Counted from the stretch's first letter, positions 43,661 through 54,292 are shown. The stretch: DNA of 64,000 bases from Rhodoferax potami (GCF_032193805.1 NZ_JAVBIK010000001.1:1757001-1821000), one strand, 5' to 3'. Notes: generated by a model from the sequence alone, not told the origin. A program made the numbers and translations.

Positions 43661-46426
43661 TTACAGGTTAGGCGCCAACAAGCGCTCCAGCGCGGCGCGG
43701 TCCAATTGGCGGCGTTCGGCCAGGTCGTGCACCTGGTCGTCGCCGATCTTGCCGACGTTGAAGTAAGTGGCATCGGGGTGGCCAATATAGAAGCCACTCA
43801 CGCTGGCTGCCGGGGTCATGGCCAGGCTCTCAGTCACCGTCATGCCCACCTCATCGCACTGCAGCAGCGCAAACATGTCTTTCTTGGCGCTGTGGTCCGG
43901 GCAGGCGGGGTAGCCGGGTGCGGGGCGGATGCCTTGGTACTTTTCGCCGATCAGGTCTTCGTTGCTCAGGGTTTCGCCAGCGGCGTAGCCCCAGAGGTCG
44001 GTGCGCACTTTTTTGTGCAGGCATTCGGCGAAGGCTTCAGCCAGGCGATCGGCGATCGACTTGAGCATGATGGCGCTGTAGTCGTCGTGCGCGGCTTCAA
44101 AGGCCTCGGCCCGCTTGTCCGCACCGATACCAGCGGTGACGGCGAACATGCCGGCGTAGTCTGCCTTGACGCCCTTGGGGGCTACAAAGTCCGCCAAGCA
44201 ACGGCTCGGGCGCATGACGCCGTCAATCTCCTGCTTCTCGGTTTGCTGGCGCAGGCCGTACCAGGTCATGGCGACATCCGTGCGGGACTCGTCGGTGTAA
44301 AAGGCGATGTCGTCGTCGTTCACGGTGTTGGCCGGGTACAGCGCCACAACCGCGTTGGCGGTTAACCAGCGGCCATCGATGATTTTTTTCAGCAAGGCCT
44401 GGCCGTCGGCTAGCACGCGCTGGGCCTGCTCGCCCACCACCTCGTCTTGCAGAATCGCCGGGTAGGGGCCGGCCAGATCCCAGGTTTGGAAGAAGGGGCC
44501 CCAGTCGATGTACTGGGCCAGCTCGCTCAGGTCGAAGTTCTTGAACACGCGCCGGCCGATGAACTTGGGCACCGCAGGTTGGTGGGCAGCCCAGTCGATG
44601 GGGGTCTTGTTGGCGCGCGCGCGGGCCAGGCTCCACAGCGGCGTCTGCTTTTTGTTGGCGTGCTGCTGGCGCACCCGGTCGTAGTCAGCATTCAATTCCG
44701 CAAGGTAGCTGGGCGCCCCTTCGCCCAGCAGGCTTTGGGCCACGCTCACGCTGCGCGAGGCATCGGGCACATAGACCACCGGGCCTTCGTAGTTGGGCGC
44801 AATCTTCACCGCGGTGTGCACCCGGCTGCAGGTGGCGCCACCGATCAGCAGCGGAATGTTGCGGCTGCGGAAGTACTCGTCCTTCTGCATTTCACCCGCT
44901 ACGTATTGCATTTCTTCCAGGCTGGGGGTGATCAGGCCGGAGAGGCCGATGATGTCCGCGCCCTCTTCCTTGGCCTTGGCCAAAATTTCGTGGCAAGGCA
45001 CCATTACGCCCATGTTCACCACGTCAAAGTTATTGCACTGGAGCACCACGGTGACGATGTTTTTACCGATGTCGTGCACGTCGCCCTTGACTGTGGCAAT
45101 CACGATCTTGCCCTTGGCTTTGGCTTCGCCACCGGCCTCCACCATGGCGAGCTTTTCGGCCTCGATGTAGGGCAGCAGGTGCGCCACCGCGCTCTTCATG
45201 ACGCGGGCACTCTTCACCACCTGCGGCAGGAACATCTTGCCTTGGCCGAACAAATCGCCCACCACGTTCATGCCGTCCATGAGCGGGCCTTCGATCACAT
45301 GCAGCGGGCGGCCGCCCTTGGCCAGAATTTCGCGGTAGGCCTCTTCGGTATCGACCGTGATGAAGTCGGTAATGCCATGCACCAAAGCATGGCTCAGGCG
45401 CTGGGCCACCGCCACAGGCGCCTCGGGGGTGCCGCGCCATTCGAGTTTTTTGCTCTCGTCTTTGGCGCCGCTCTTGGCGGTTTCAGCAATCTCCACCAAG
45501 CGCTCGCCGGCGTCTTCGCGGCGGTTCAGCACCACGTCTTCCACCCGCTCGCGCAGCGCGGGTTCCAGGTCGTCGTACACGCCGACCATGCCGGCGTTGA
45601 CGATGCCCATGTCCATACCGGCTTTGATCGCGTGGTACAGGAACACGGTGTGGATGGCCTCGCGCACCGGGTCGTTACCGCGGAAGCTGAACGACACATT
45701 GCTCACGCCACCACTCACCTTGGCGCCGGGCAGGTTCTGCTTGATCCAGCGGGTGGCCTCGATAAAGTCCACCGCGTAGTTGTTGTGCTCTTCAATGCCG
45801 GTGGCAATGGCAAAGATATTGGGATCGAAGATGATGTCTTCGGGCGGAAAGTCCACCTCGTCCACCAGCACGCGGTAGGCGCGCTCGCAGATCTCGATCT
45901 TGCGCGTATAAGTGTCGGCCTGGCCTTTTTCATCAAACGCCATCACCACGGCGGCGGCGCCATAGCGGCGCAACAGCTTGGCTTGGCGCTTGAACTCGTC
46001 CAAGCCCTCTTTCATGCTGATGGAGTTCACCACCGCCTTGCCCTGCACGCAGCGCAGGCCCGCTTCGATGACGCTCCACTTGGAGCTGTCGATCATGATG
46101 GGGACGCGCGAAATATCGGGCTCGGACGCAATGAGGTTCAGGAAGCGCACCATGGCGGCCTGGCTGTCCAGCATGGCCTCGTCCATGTTGATGTCGATGA
46201 TCTGCGCGCCGTTTTCCACCTGCTGGCGGGCCACGGCCAAAGCCTCTTCGAACTGGCCGTTCAAGATCATGCGGGCGAATGCCTTGGAGCCGGTCACGTT
46301 GGTCCGCTCACCCACGTTCACAAACAAGCTGCTGCTGTCGATGGAGATGGGCTCCAAACCCGAGAGCAGCATGGGCGCTACGGAATTGATAGCTACTGGC
46401 GCAGAGGATGCGTGGGCTTGAGGCAT
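43661..46426 (-). CDS. metH: Methionine synthase, C-terminal modules (folate, cobalamin, AdoMet)
   Basis: 921-aa cobalamin-dependent methionine synthase lacking the homocysteine module. It contains the pterin-binding domain ([28 protein letters not shown]), the B12-cap and cobalamin domain with [11 protein letters not shown] (His is the cobalt ligand), and the reactivation domain ([15 protein letters not shown]). The homocysteine module is encoded separately at 48217-49293. ATG 46426 would give an N-terminus [18 protein letters not shown] encoded by a repeat copy; ATG 46372 is an alternative. Two unrelated genes separate the halves. Confidence 0.94.
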   Translation of the reverse strand: MPQAHASSAPVAINSVAPMLLSGLEPISIDSSSLFVNVGERTNVTGSKAFARMILNGQFEEALAVARQQVENGAQIIDINMDEAMLDSQAAMVRFLNLIASEPDISRVPIMIDSSKWSVIEAGLRCVQGKAVVNSISMKEGLDEFKRQAKLLRRYGAAAVVMAFDEKGQADTYTRKIEICERAYRVLVDEVDFPPEDIIFDPNIFAIATGIEEHNNYAVDFIEATRWIKQNLPGAKVSGGVSNVSFSFRGNDPVREAIHTVFLYHAIKAGMDMGIVNAGMVGVYDDLEPALRERVEDVVLNRREDAGERLVEIAETAKSGAKDESKKLEWRGTPEAPVAVAQRLSHALVHGITDFITVDTEEAYREILAKGGRPLHVIEGPLMDGMNVVGDLFGQGKMFLPQVVKSARVMKSAVAHLLPYIEAEKLAMVEAGGEAKAKGKIVIATVKGDVHDIGKNIVTVVLQCNNFDVVNMGVMVPCHEILAKAKEEGADIIGLSGLITPSLEEMQYVAGEMQKDEYFRSRNIPLLIGGATCSRVHTAVKIAPNYEGPVVYVPDASRSVSVAQSLLGEGAPSYLAELNADYDRVRQQHANKKQTPLWSLARARANKTPIDWAAHQPAVPKFIGRRVFKNFDLSELAQYIDWGPFFQTWDLAGPYPAILQDEVVGEQAQRVLADGQALLKKIIDGRWLTANAVVALYPANTVNDDDIAFYTDESRTDVAMTWYGLRQQTEKQEIDGVMRPSRCLADFVAPKGVKADYAGMFAVTAGIGADKRAEAFEAAHDDYSAIMLKSIADRLAEAFAECLHKKVRTDLWGYAAGETLSNEDLIGEKYQGIRPAPGYPACPDHSAKKDMFALLQCDEVGMTVTESLAMTPAASVSGFYIGHPDATYFNVGKIGDDQVHDLAERRQLDRAALERLLAPNL

Positions 46427-46436
46427 AAAAGACCTA
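46375..46436 (+). repeat. Dispersed ~60-bp repeat, copy 9 (encodes N-terminus of metH second part)
   Basis: GCGCTACGGAATTGATAGC, then TACTGGCGCAGAGG, GTGGGCTTGAGGC and ATAAAAGACC. Very close to family core. The minus-strand metH frame runs through it and starts within it. Confidence 0.75.
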
Positions 46437-46455
46437 AAAATCAAAATTCAGCGGC

Positions 46456-47454
46456 TTACACCGCAACCCAGGCACCACTGCGCTGGGAGGCAAACAGGGC
46501 ATCGATGATGCGCATGTTCTGGATGGCGTCTTCCACGCCGTATTGCAAAGGTTGCTCACCGCGAATGGCGAGCGAGAAAGCATCGCCCTCTAGGCTGTAC
46601 TGGTCGCAGGCGGCAAAGGTTTCCACCACCGCTTCGCGGCCGCCGAGCACCTTGCCATCGTCGACAAAGATGCGGGTTTCATGGCCTTGAGGCGCATTGA
46701 ACGGGATCTCAATTTCCACACGCTTTTCGGTACCCACCACATGCACACGCTGATAAGGCGTGGTTTGCATGGACACGGTGAAATCCAAGCGGCGGCCATT
46801 GCCGAAGTCCAACAAAGCGCTGAAGCTGCGGTCCACACCGAAATCCGGGTCCATGTCCGCCAAGGCCATCACGCGCACCGGCTCTGTGCCAAAAAGGAAG
46901 CGACCCGCCACGATGGGGTAGCAACCGATGTCCATGAGCGCGCCGCCGCCCTTGCTGGCATCGTTGCGGATGTTATTTGCACTGCGATTGAAATACGAGA
47001 ACCACACTTGCACCGCGCGCAGATCACCCAGCGCGCCACTCTGCACCAGCTCGCGGGTGCGCAGCCACTGGGGGTGAAAGCGCACCATGAAGGCTTCCAT
47101 GATGTGCACCTTGCCCGCCACCTCGCGCAGCTGGGCCGCCTCATTGGCGTTCAAGGCGATCGGCTTTTCACACAACACGTGCTTGCCCGCGCGGGCTGCC
47201 GCCAGCGTCAAAGGAACGTGTTGGTCGTTCGGCAAGGGGTTGTAAATGGCCTCGATCGACGGGTCCGCCAGCAGCTCCTCGTAGGAGCCGTAGGCCTTGG
47301 GAACACCCAACTTGCCCGCCGCCGCCTGCGCGCTCTCGAAGGAACGCGAGGCAATGGCCTGCACATCACACCACTGGCTGCGTTGCAGCGCAGGGGTGAC
47401 TTTTTCCATGCCGATCTTGGCAGTGCTGAGCACGCCCCAGCGGACTTTGTTCAT
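46456..47454 (-). CDS. Gfo/Idh/MocA family NAD(P)-dependent oxidoreductase
   Basis: 332-aa dehydrogenase with an N-terminal Rossmann fold (WGVLSTAKIGMEKVTPAL), the family lysine motif CEKPIAL and the substrate-side block GGALMDIGCYPI. It ends 29 bp before the metH second part, and both are on the same strand, so co-transcription is possible. It lies between the two methionine synthase halves. Possible substrates are sugars, inositols or their derivatives; nothing in the window decides. Confidence 0.88.
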   Translation of the reverse strand: MNKVRWGVLSTAKIGMEKVTPALQRSQWCDVQAIASRSFESAQAAAGKLGVPKAYGSYEELLADPSIEAIYNPLPNDQHVPLTLAAARAGKHVLCEKPIALNANEAAQLREVAGKVHIMEAFMVRFHPQWLRTRELVQSGALGDLRAVQVWFSYFNRSANNIRNDASKGGGALMDIGCYPIVAGRFLFGTEPVRVMALADMDPDFGVDRSFSALLDFGNGRRLDFTVSMQTTPYQRVHVVGTEKRVEIEIPFNAPQGHETRIFVDDGKVLGGREAVVETFAACDQYSLEGDAFSLAIRGEQPLQYGVEDAIQNMRIIDALFASQRSGAWVAV

Positions 47455-47526
47455 GGCTTGTCCTTTTGATCTACCACTGGGTTAAATCTGCACATGCGAA
47501 TTCGGCCGATTAGCACCTAGGGCGCT

Positions 47527-48150
47527 TTAGTACATATAAATCAATGACAAACCAACGTGGTTGCCATTGAAGGGTGGATTGGTGATGGAGTAATTGGTCG
47601 GTTGCTTGGCAATGGCCTTGCCATCGAAGCGATCCACCACGTAGCGGATAGACACACCAAAGCGACCGTAAGGGTTGGCACCGCGCTGGGTCAGGTACTG
47701 CGCCTCTGCCACCAAACCGGTGCTGGCTTCATAGGTCTGGTCAAAGCCTGCGCCAACGCCACTGGTTTCCAGCTTGGTGCTGCTCAGCAAGCGTGCGCCA
47801 CCACCCAGACGCCAGTTTGCACCTACGTTACGAAACACCAAGAGCTCCACCGGCATGCGGACAAAGGCCAACTCGCCATTGCTAGCGGCAGTGGTTGTTT
47901 TTTCGTAGCCCAGGCCCAATGAAATGTCGTAATCAGGAGTCACGGAGTAACTCACACCGCCAGCAAACGCGTTGCCGTTACCTGCCTTGATGCTGAAGCG
48001 ATTACCGCTGATGTAAGTTCCGCCTGCCACTTCCGAACTGCTTTCGCCAAAATTCTGACCGACCTTGACGAAAAAACTCCAAGGCGAGGATTGGGCTGCA
48101 ACCCCGTTTGCTACACACGCAATCGCTGCAGCAACCAAAACTTTCTTCAT
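47527..48150 (-). CDS. Outer-membrane beta-barrel protein, 207 aa
   Basis: Predicted small outer-membrane protein. The signal peptide MKKVLVAAAIACVANGVAAQ is followed by alternating amphipathic strands (YDISLGLGYEKTT, WRLGGGARLL, GLVAEAQYLTQ) ending LSLIYMY, an aromatic terminus typical of barrels. ATG 48150 has a GGAG site. It resembles OmpW/OprF-like small barrels by layout only; the precise family is not assigned. It separates the two metH parts together with the Gfo/Idh gene. Confidence 0.72.
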   Translation of the reverse strand: MKKVLVAAAIACVANGVAAQSSPWSFFVKVGQNFGESSSEVAGGTYISGNRFSIKAGNGNAFAGGVSYSVTPDYDISLGLGYEKTTTAASNGELAFVRMPVELLVFRNVGANWRLGGGARLLSSTKLETSGVGAGFDQTYEASTGLVAEAQYLTQRGANPYGRFGVSIRYVVDRFDGKAIAKQPTNYSITNPPFNGNHVGLSLIYMY

Positions 48151-48216
48151 AACAAACTCCCTTTTAAAGAATAGACCCACTCGAAAATCGTTCGCAAGAG
48201 CCGGCCCAACCGGATC

Positions 48217-49293
48217 TCATGCCACCTCTTTATAAAAATACCCTCGCTGCACGCTACGGGTCGCCAAGGGCGACACCGCTTGTGCGATGGCGCCGATGTG
48301 GTCCGGGGTGGTGCCGCAGCAACCGCCGACGATGTTGACCAGGCCTTCGGCCGCAAACTCGCGCACCAAGCGGCTGGTGACATCGGGGGTTTCGTCAAAG
48401 CCGGTATCGCTCATGGGATTGGGCAGACCGGCGTTGGGGTAGCAGCTGATAAAAGTGTCGGTCGCCACCTTGTTCAGCTCCTGGATGTAGGGGCGCATGA
48501 GTGCTGCACCGAGTGCGCAGTTCAGGCCGATGGCGAGCGGCTGGGCATGGCGCACGCTGTGCCAGAAGGCGGTGACCGTCTGGCCGCTCAGGATGCGGCC
48601 AGACGCGTCGGTCACCGTGCCGCTGATCAGAATGGGCAGGCGCTCGCCGCTGGCCTCAAAGTACTCATCCACCGCAAACAGCGCAGCTTTGGCGTTCAGC
48701 GTGTCAAAAATGGTCTCCACCAGAATCACGTCCGCACCGCCTTCGACCAGCGCCTTGGTCTGGTCGTAGTAGGCGGCTCGCAACTCTTCAAACGTTACGT
48801 TGCGGGCACCGGGGTCGTTCACATCAGGGCTGATGCTGGCGGTTTTGGGTGTAGGGCCGAGGGCGCCGCACACAAAGCGGGGTTTGTCGGGCGTGCTGTA
48901 CTTGTCGCAGGCGGCACGGGCCAGTTGGGCGGAAACCAAGTTCATCTCGATGGCCAGGTCGGCCATGTCGTAATCCGCCTGGGCCACAGTGGTGGCGCCG
49001 AAGGTGTTGGTTTCGATCATGTCCGCGCCAGCCGCCAGATAGGCCTCGTGGATGTCGGTGATCACGTCCGGGCGTGTCAGGCTCAGCAACTCGTTGTTGC
49101 CTTTGACGTCTTTGGGGAAATCTTTGAACCGGTCGCCCTGACTGCCCGGGCCGGCGTAGCCTTCGCCGCGGTATTGGGCTTCGCCCAGCTTGAAGCGCTG
49201 AATCATGGTGCCCATGGCGCCATCCAGAATGGCGATGCGGCTAGCCAGAATGCCGGGGAGCGATTGCGCGCGGGTATAGGTAATGGGCTTCAT
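48217..49293 (-). CDS. metH: Methionine synthase, N-terminal homocysteine module
   Basis: 358-aa protein equal to the first domain of MetH. It begins [20 protein letters not shown], has the conserved Cys in LNCALG and the zinc-binding [11 protein letters not shown] near the end, both needed for homocysteine activation. The remaining modules lie at 43661-46426. ATG 49293 starts [14 protein letters not shown]. The leader holds a S-adenosylhomocysteine riboswitch (49322-49397), which in known cases switches on metH, metF and ahcY genes when SAH accumulates. In most relatives the two halves are adjacent. Confidence 0.94.
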   Translation of the reverse strand: MKPITYTRAQSLPGILASRIAILDGAMGTMIQRFKLGEAQYRGEGYAGPGSQGDRFKDFPKDVKGNNELLSLTRPDVITDIHEAYLAAGADMIETNTFGATTVAQADYDMADLAIEMNLVSAQLARAACDKYSTPDKPRFVCGALGPTPKTASISPDVNDPGARNVTFEELRAAYYDQTKALVEGGADVILVETIFDTLNAKAALFAVDEYFEASGERLPILISGTVTDASGRILSGQTVTAFWHSVRHAQPLAIGLNCALGAALMRPYIQELNKVATDTFISCYPNAGLPNPMSDTGFDETPDVTSRLVREFAAEGLVNIVGGCCGTTPDHIGAIAQAVSPLATRSVQRGYFYKEVA

Positions 49294-49321
49294 GGTGCGG
49301 CTCACTGTGTGGATTGAAACA

Positions 49322-49397
49322 AGTGAGCGCAGTTGGAGTCCCCAAGCCTGACCGGTTCCGCCGTGCGGCGGACCCCGGCTGCAGCGCCCCTTGGGTT
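49322..49397 (-). ncRNA. S-adenosylhomocysteine (SAH) riboswitch
   Basis: The minus-strand leader of metH has CCCAAG paired with CTTGGG (plus 49390-49395 with 49341-49346). Between them are the conserved GGGGCGCTGCAGCCGG, a GC-rich hairpin (CCGCCG/CGGCGG) and GTCAGG. Downstream, AACTGCGCTCAC can form the pseudoknot with the GCGC element. This matches the SAH-riboswitch architecture known from beta-proteobacterial metH/ahcY leaders. Confidence 0.8.
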
Positions 49398-49574
49398 CAC
49401 GGATTTTAAACGACAACTGCAGCCCCTCTCTGGCCCCATACCCTCAAGTGCGCATCGCCATGCAGTTTCGGGTCCATGCTGTGCCGCAGCGCTGCCGGCA
49501 GGGCCGCGACCATGCCCGACAATAGGGACCGCAGTGCCTCGGAGTGCCACCATCACGCCACACCGCCGGATTTT

Positions 49575-49638
49575 GTATGTTTTCGAGCGACAGCCCAGGT
49601 ATTACCTGCGCAAATAGCTCTTATTTTGATAGCAATTT
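49575..49638 (-). repeat. Dispersed ~60-bp repeat, copy 10 (recQ leader)
   Basis: Minus orientation: AATTGCTATCAAAATAAGAG, then CTATTTGCGCAGGTAATAC, CTGGGCTGTCGC and TCGAAAACAT. recQ could start within it (ATG 49577) or just after it (GTG 49640). Confidence 0.7.
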
Positions 49639-51487
49639 AGTGCCTCACCTGTCCATTCTTCGCGATGTTTTTGGTTACGCGGCCTTCCGCGGGCCTCAGG
49701 AATCCATCGTGGAACATGTGATCGCGGGGGGTGACGCGCTGGTGCTCATGCCTACCGGTGGCGGCAAAAGCTTGTGCTACCAGGTGCCAGCCATCGCCCG
49801 CCAGCAAGCAGGCTTGGGCGCCACGCTGGTCATTTCCCCCCTGATCGCGCTGATGCACGACCAGGTGGGCGCCCTGCATGAAGCCGGGGTGAGCGCCGCC
49901 TTTCTGAACTCCACTCTCAGCAGCGACGAGGCCTACCAAATCGAGCAACAACTGCTGCGCGGCGAAATCACCTTGCTGTACGCGGCCCCGGAGCGTGTCA
50001 GCAACGCACGCTTCTTGGCCTTGTTGGATTCGCTCTTTGAGCGCGGCAAGCTGAGCCTGTTTGCGATTGACGAAGCCCACTGTGTGAGCCAGTGGGGTCA
50101 CGACTTCCGGCCCGACTATCGCAACCTCACGGTGCTGCACGAGCGCTACCCAGGGGTTCCGCGCATCGCTCTGACGGCTACGGCTGACGACTTGACCCGC
50201 GCCGACATCCTGGAGCGCTTGCAACTCGAAGAGGCACGCGCATTCGTCAGCAGCTTCGACCGGCCCAACATCCGCTACACGATTGTCGAGAAGAAGGACT
50301 CCACCACTCAGTTGCTGCGCTTCATCGAGCGTGAGCACGAGGGAGAGGCCGGCATCGTCTACTGCCAAAGCCGCAAAAAAGTGGAAGACATGGCGCAGAC
50401 ACTAGTGGACGCGGGCATCAAGGCACTGCCCTACCACGCCGGGCTGGACACCAAGGTACGCCAGCTGAACCAGGACCGGTTTTTGCGCGAAGAAGGCATC
50501 GTCATGGTGGCCACGATTGCCTTTGGCATGGGCATCGACAAACCGGATGTGCGCTTTGTCGCTCACCGCGACATGCCCAAGAACATCGAGGGCTACTACC
50601 AAGAGACCGGCCGCGCCGGGCGAGACGGCCTGCCTGCAGATGCCTGGATGGCCTATGGCCTGCAAGACGTGGTGAACCAGCGCCGCATGATTGACGAAAG
50701 CCCGGCCAGCGAAGAGTTCAAGCAGGTCATGCGCGGCAAGCTGGACGCCTTGCTCGGACTGGCAGAAGCCACCGATTGCCGCCGCGTCCGATTACTGGGC
50801 TACTTCGGCGAGAAAAGCCTGCCTTGTGGCAACTGCGACAACTGCCTGAACCCGCCCGATGTATGGGATGGCACAGATGCAGCTCGCAAGCTGCTCAGCA
50901 CCATCTACCGCATCCAGCAAATGAGCGGGGTGAGCTTCGGTGCGGGCCACCTGATGGACATTGTGCGGGGCAAGACGACCGAAAAAGTCACCCAATACGG
51001 CCATGAAGCCCTGAGCACCTTCGGAATCGGCAAAGACTTCAGCGAGCTGCAACTGCGTGGCGTGTTGCGCCAGTTGATCGCCATGGGCGCAGTGGCGGTG
51101 GATGCGCAGGCTTTCAACACCCTGCAATTGACTGCAGAGTCGCGCGCAGTGCTCAAAGGGGAAGTGGCGGTGATGCTGCGCGAGTCAGTGTCGAGCCCTG
51201 CAGAGCGCAAACCGCGCAAGAGTGCCCGCTTGGGGGCAGTGGTCAAAGCGCCGATCAATCTGGACAGCGAAGGCTTGCTCCGCTATTCAGCCCTCAAGGC
51301 CTGGCGGGCTGAGGTGGCCCAAGAACACAACCTGCCGGCTTATGTGATTTTTCACGATGCCACGCTGGCAGCAATTGCCCAGCGCGCCCCGCAAACCATT
51401 GACGACTTGCAAGGCATTAGTGGCATCGGGGCCAAGAAGCTGGAGGCGTATGCCGACGACGTTTTAAAGGTCGTCGCACTCCAGTAA
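49577..51487 (+). CDS. recQ: ATP-dependent DNA helicase RecQ
   Basis: RecQ helicase of about 615-636 aa, unwinding 3'-to-5' in recombination and repair. Motifs: [14 protein letters not shown] (Walker A), [17 protein letters not shown] (DEAH and RecQ loop), [31 protein letters not shown] and the four-Cys zinc site ending CGNCDNC. A C-terminal HRDC domain ([17 protein letters not shown]) is present. No start has a good ribosome site: ATG 49577, GTG 49640 and GTG 49544 are options. The first uses the repeat to encode about 20 extra residues. Confidence 0.94.
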   Translation: MFSSDSPGITCANSSYFDSNLVPHLSILRDVFGYAAFRGPQESIVEHVIAGGDALVLMPTGGGKSLCYQVPAIARQQAGLGATLVISPLIALMHDQVGALHEAGVSAAFLNSTLSSDEAYQIEQQLLRGEITLLYAAPERVSNARFLALLDSLFERGKLSLFAIDEAHCVSQWGHDFRPDYRNLTVLHERYPGVPRIALTATADDLTRADILERLQLEEARAFVSSFDRPNIRYTIVEKKDSTTQLLRFIEREHEGEAGIVYCQSRKKVEDMAQTLVDAGIKALPYHAGLDTKVRQLNQDRFLREEGIVMVATIAFGMGIDKPDVRFVAHRDMPKNIEGYYQETGRAGRDGLPADAWMAYGLQDVVNQRRMIDESPASEEFKQVMRGKLDALLGLAEATDCRRVRLLGYFGEKSLPCGNCDNCLNPPDVWDGTDAARKLLSTIYRIQQMSGVSFGAGHLMDIVRGKTTEKVTQYGHEALSTFGIGKDFSELQLRGVLRQLIAMGAVAVDAQAFNTLQLTAESRAVLKGEVAVMLRESVSSPAERKPRKSARLGAVVKAPINLDSEGLLRYSALKAWRAEVAQEHNLPAYVIFHDATLAAIAQRAPQTIDDLQGISGIGAKKLEAYADDVLKVVALQ

Positions 51488-51494
51488 GCGCCGG

Positions 51495-51788
51495 TCAATG
51501 GCGGTGAAAACCGCTTTCGTAGGCCACGGCGGCGCCGGACAAGGTGTTTTGCAGTCGCTCGATCGCACGTTGGTGACGGGCACCGGTTTCAGCGTCAGCG
51601 AGTTTGGCGCGGTGCTGTTGCACAAGCGCTTGGAACTTGGACTTGCACGCGTCGAGTGCGCCGGCGAAATTGAGTGCGATATAGGCGTGGTGTGTGGCAT
51701 GCGTCTGGCGGTACTCGCCCGACCAGTAGTCAAACAACTGCCACTTGTAGGTTCCTTTTTCCGGCACTTCAATCGTGTTTTTTTGCAT
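51495..51788 (-). CDS. Hypothetical protein, 97 aa
   Basis: Not recognised. A soluble, mostly helical protein starting MQKNTIEVPEKGTYKWQLFD, with HATHHAYIAL in the middle and a coiled-coil-like region from about residue 45. No signal peptide or Cys motif. It has no strong ribosome site but its amino-acid composition looks protein-like. It is convergent with recQ (8 bp apart), and it is preceded by a 176-bp gap to the AAA ATPase gene in which I see no clear feature. Moderate confidence that it is real. Confidence 0.5.
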   Translation of the reverse strand: MQKNTIEVPEKGTYKWQLFDYWSGEYRQTHATHHAYIALNFAGALDACKSKFQALVQQHRAKLADAETGARHQRAIERLQNTLSGAAVAYESGFHRH

Positions 51789-51964
51789 ATTCGCTGCACG
51801 TTAGGTTGCAATGGAGTGCAGTACATGCCCCGGTTTGGTTCCAACGGCCCGGAGTAAGCGCACCCGCTTTGATATATCACGCACGAGATACGGGAGCGGT
51901 TGACACAAACTTCAAAAAAGTTTCAAGCGGGTTACGAGGCTGCCGCTCGCACCGGATCGCAGGC

Positions 51965-54292
51965 TCAGGACATAAAGCCCATGCTGCGGCGTTCACGGAC
52001 CAGCGGCTTGACCCGGTGCTCTGCCGTGAGCTGCTCCAAAAACTCTTGGGGGCTGATTTCTGTCTCCAAGATCGCCAACTGCTGCTTGACGGCCGCAAAA
52101 TCGCCCAAACTGAGCTGATCGAGCTGCTTCAGGAGTCCACGTTGAACCGGCGTCAACGCGGACGGCTCGTTCCCGCAGGCCTCTTGAATGAACAAGCGCT
52201 CGCGCTGCTCCATGCTCAGGGCCAAAAACTGGATCTTGAACGTAAATCGACGCAAAGCAGCTTCGTCCACCCGATCCATCAAATTGGTGGTGCAAATGAA
52301 GACACCACGGTGGCGCTCCATGCCTTGCAGCATTTCATTGACTTCGCTGACCTCGTGGTTGCGTTGCGCTGAGCGCCGGTCCTGCAGAAAGCTGTCTGCC
52401 TCGTCCAAGAGCAAAACAGCGGCTTCAGCCTCTGCCTCGCGGAACATGGCGGCCATGTTTTGCTCGGTCTCGCCCACATACTTGCTCATCAGGTCGCTCG
52501 CCCGCTTGATGTGCAGCGGGCGGCCCAGCTCCTGCGCAATGTGCTCGGCCAACGCCGTCTTGCCGGTACCCGGGAGTCCATAAAAGCACAGGGTTCCGTG
52601 CCCTCGCGCCGCGAGCGCCTGCACGATACGCGGCAACTCAAAGCGACATTCGATATTCAGATAGTCAAGGTCATAACGGCTGAGTGCCTGCGCGCGGCCT
52701 GGCGTAACGGGCGGTCGCCCCAAAGCGTGGTCGGCATTCTTCAGCTGGCGGTCGATGAGTGCTTCGAGGCCGGCAACATCCCCTTGCTCCGCGTCCGTTC
52801 TGCCCAGGCGCGCGAAACGGGCTGCTGTTCGGATTTGGGCAGGCGTCAGACCCTTGCGGCTGGAGAGCCTCGCGACAAAAGCGTCACTGACCGGCGTCCC
52901 CTCCAGGGTTTTGCGAACCACCCCCTCCCGGGCACCGGGGGGTGGGGACTTCAGCTCCAAATGGTAGGCAAAGCGCCTTAAAAAAGCGGGGTCGATCTGC
53001 TCAATCCGGTTGGTCACCCAAATGGTGGGTACCGCGTTGGACTCCAAAATCTGGTTGACCCAAGCCTTGCCGCTCACGCTGCCACTGGCCGTGGCGGCGT
53101 GCGCGTCTGCACGGGCCAGATAGCTAACGGTTTCCGTAGACAGCGGGGGGAAAACATCCTCCACCTCATCAAACAACAAGGCGGCCTGTGCGCTGCCCTT
53201 CAAAAAAACCTGGGCGATTTGCAGGGAGCGGTAGCGGTCACGGCCGCTGAGGGAGTTGCCATCACGGTCTGCATATTCCACCTCAAACAGCTCCAAGCCT
53301 GCGTGGTGGGCCATGACCTTGGCGAGTTCCGTCTTACCCGTCCCCGGGGGTCCGTACAGCAAAACGTTCACACCAGGCTCCTGCCGGGCGACGGCATGTT
53401 GCAAGACGCGGCACAGCACCGCGGCGTCTTCGGCCACAAAATCAAAGTCCTGCATTCGCAGCTCTGTTTTGCTCGACAGCCGGGTAAAAACCGCCATCAA
53501 CTCTGCGTGGTCGCGGTATTGCCGCATGAGCACTGGCGGGAGCTTTTCACTGACCTTCATGAGGTCTGCCAGGTCAGTGATGTTGTGCTCCGAGATCAGA
53601 TTCTCGACCAACCCGATACGCTCCAAGCGGGAGCCGGCGCGCAAGGCCTCGCCCAGCTCTTGGGGGTTGACATGGGCAACATCGGCGATGGCGGCATACG
53701 CCTCGGCGGCGTTGTTCACTTTAAACTCCACCAGGATGCTGCGCATGTCCCGTTGATAACGGGCGAGGGTCCCGTACAGCAGCAAGGCCCGCTCGGCCTT
53801 GTTGAGCTGCAACAAGCCGGCAAGTGCGTTGATGTTTTTTTCGACAAGGGTGGACTGCTTTTTCAAAGCGCCGTTCAGCCACTCGCCCGTGACGGCCAGC
53901 ACGGATATCAAGTCTTTCGGCTGGTCCTTCACATATTCATCTAGGAAGAAAAAGAGCGTCGCTTCATCGTAGGGGCCGCACCAAACGCCGTGCCGCTCCA
54001 AAAATTCCGTGGCTGACAAAGACTCATGGCCCCGCCAAAGCTCATTGCCCAAGCAGCGTCGCCCCAGAAACTCGCGGAGCCGGCCCAACACAGACACCGG
54101 CCACAGCAAGTGGCGGCCAGCCAGACCGACGACTCCATTGAAATCGCGCCGAACATTGAACCCCGCACCCTGCCGGGCCGCCAATGTCAGCACGAAATGG
54201 GAGCACATCAAGTCGAGAACAGGCGCGCGCTCCAACCCCGGCGACGGGATCAGGTGCCCACCTTGGGGCATAAACAACGAACGCTTGGTCAT
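51965..54292 (-). CDS. Double-AAA ATPase (CDC48/FtsH-like), 775 aa
   Basis: Soluble protein with two AAA modules and a long N-terminal helical region of about 300 residues without motifs that I recognise. Module 1: Walker A GPPGTGKT near 314, Walker B LLFDEVED near 373, sensor WVTNRIEQID. Module 2: Walker A GLPGTGKT near 572, Walker B LLLDEADS near 627, sensor ICTTNLMD. Both look catalytically intact. ATG 54292 is used; the open frame before it has no clear start. It is divergent from a small membrane protein gene, with a palindrome between them. Role unknown; unfoldase/disaggregase-like activity is possible. Confidence 0.82.
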   Translation of the reverse strand: MTKRSLFMPQGGHLIPSPGLERAPVLDLMCSHFVLTLAARQGAGFNVRRDFNGVVGLAGRHLLWPVSVLGRLREFLGRRCLGNELWRGHESLSATEFLERHGVWCGPYDEATLFFFLDEYVKDQPKDLISVLAVTGEWLNGALKKQSTLVEKNINALAGLLQLNKAERALLLYGTLARYQRDMRSILVEFKVNNAAEAYAAIADVAHVNPQELGEALRAGSRLERIGLVENLISEHNITDLADLMKVSEKLPPVLMRQYRDHAELMAVFTRLSSKTELRMQDFDFVAEDAAVLCRVLQHAVARQEPGVNVLLYGPPGTGKTELAKVMAHHAGLELFEVEYADRDGNSLSGRDRYRSLQIAQVFLKGSAQAALLFDEVEDVFPPLSTETVSYLARADAHAATASGSVSGKAWVNQILESNAVPTIWVTNRIEQIDPAFLRRFAYHLELKSPPPGAREGVVRKTLEGTPVSDAFVARLSSRKGLTPAQIRTAARFARLGRTDAEQGDVAGLEALIDRQLKNADHALGRPPVTPGRAQALSRYDLDYLNIECRFELPRIVQALAARGHGTLCFYGLPGTGKTALAEHIAQELGRPLHIKRASDLMSKYVGETEQNMAAMFREAEAEAAVLLLDEADSFLQDRRSAQRNHEVSEVNEMLQGMERHRGVFICTTNLMDRVDEAALRRFTFKIQFLALSMEQRERLFIQEACGNEPSALTPVQRGLLKQLDQLSLGDFAAVKQQLAILETEISPQEFLEQLTAEHRVKPLVRERRSMGFMS

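Noticed and set aside
44447..46690. 747-aa open frame on the plus strand opposite metH
   Set aside because: Antisense shadow of metH; high GC keeps it open. No domain pattern and His/Gln-rich composition typical of such shadows.
51900..51930. TTGACA-rich stretch with AAACTT/AAGTTT inverted repeat as tRNA promoter or terminator
   Set aside because: No tRNA or T-rich stem follows, and no matching -10 box is visible.
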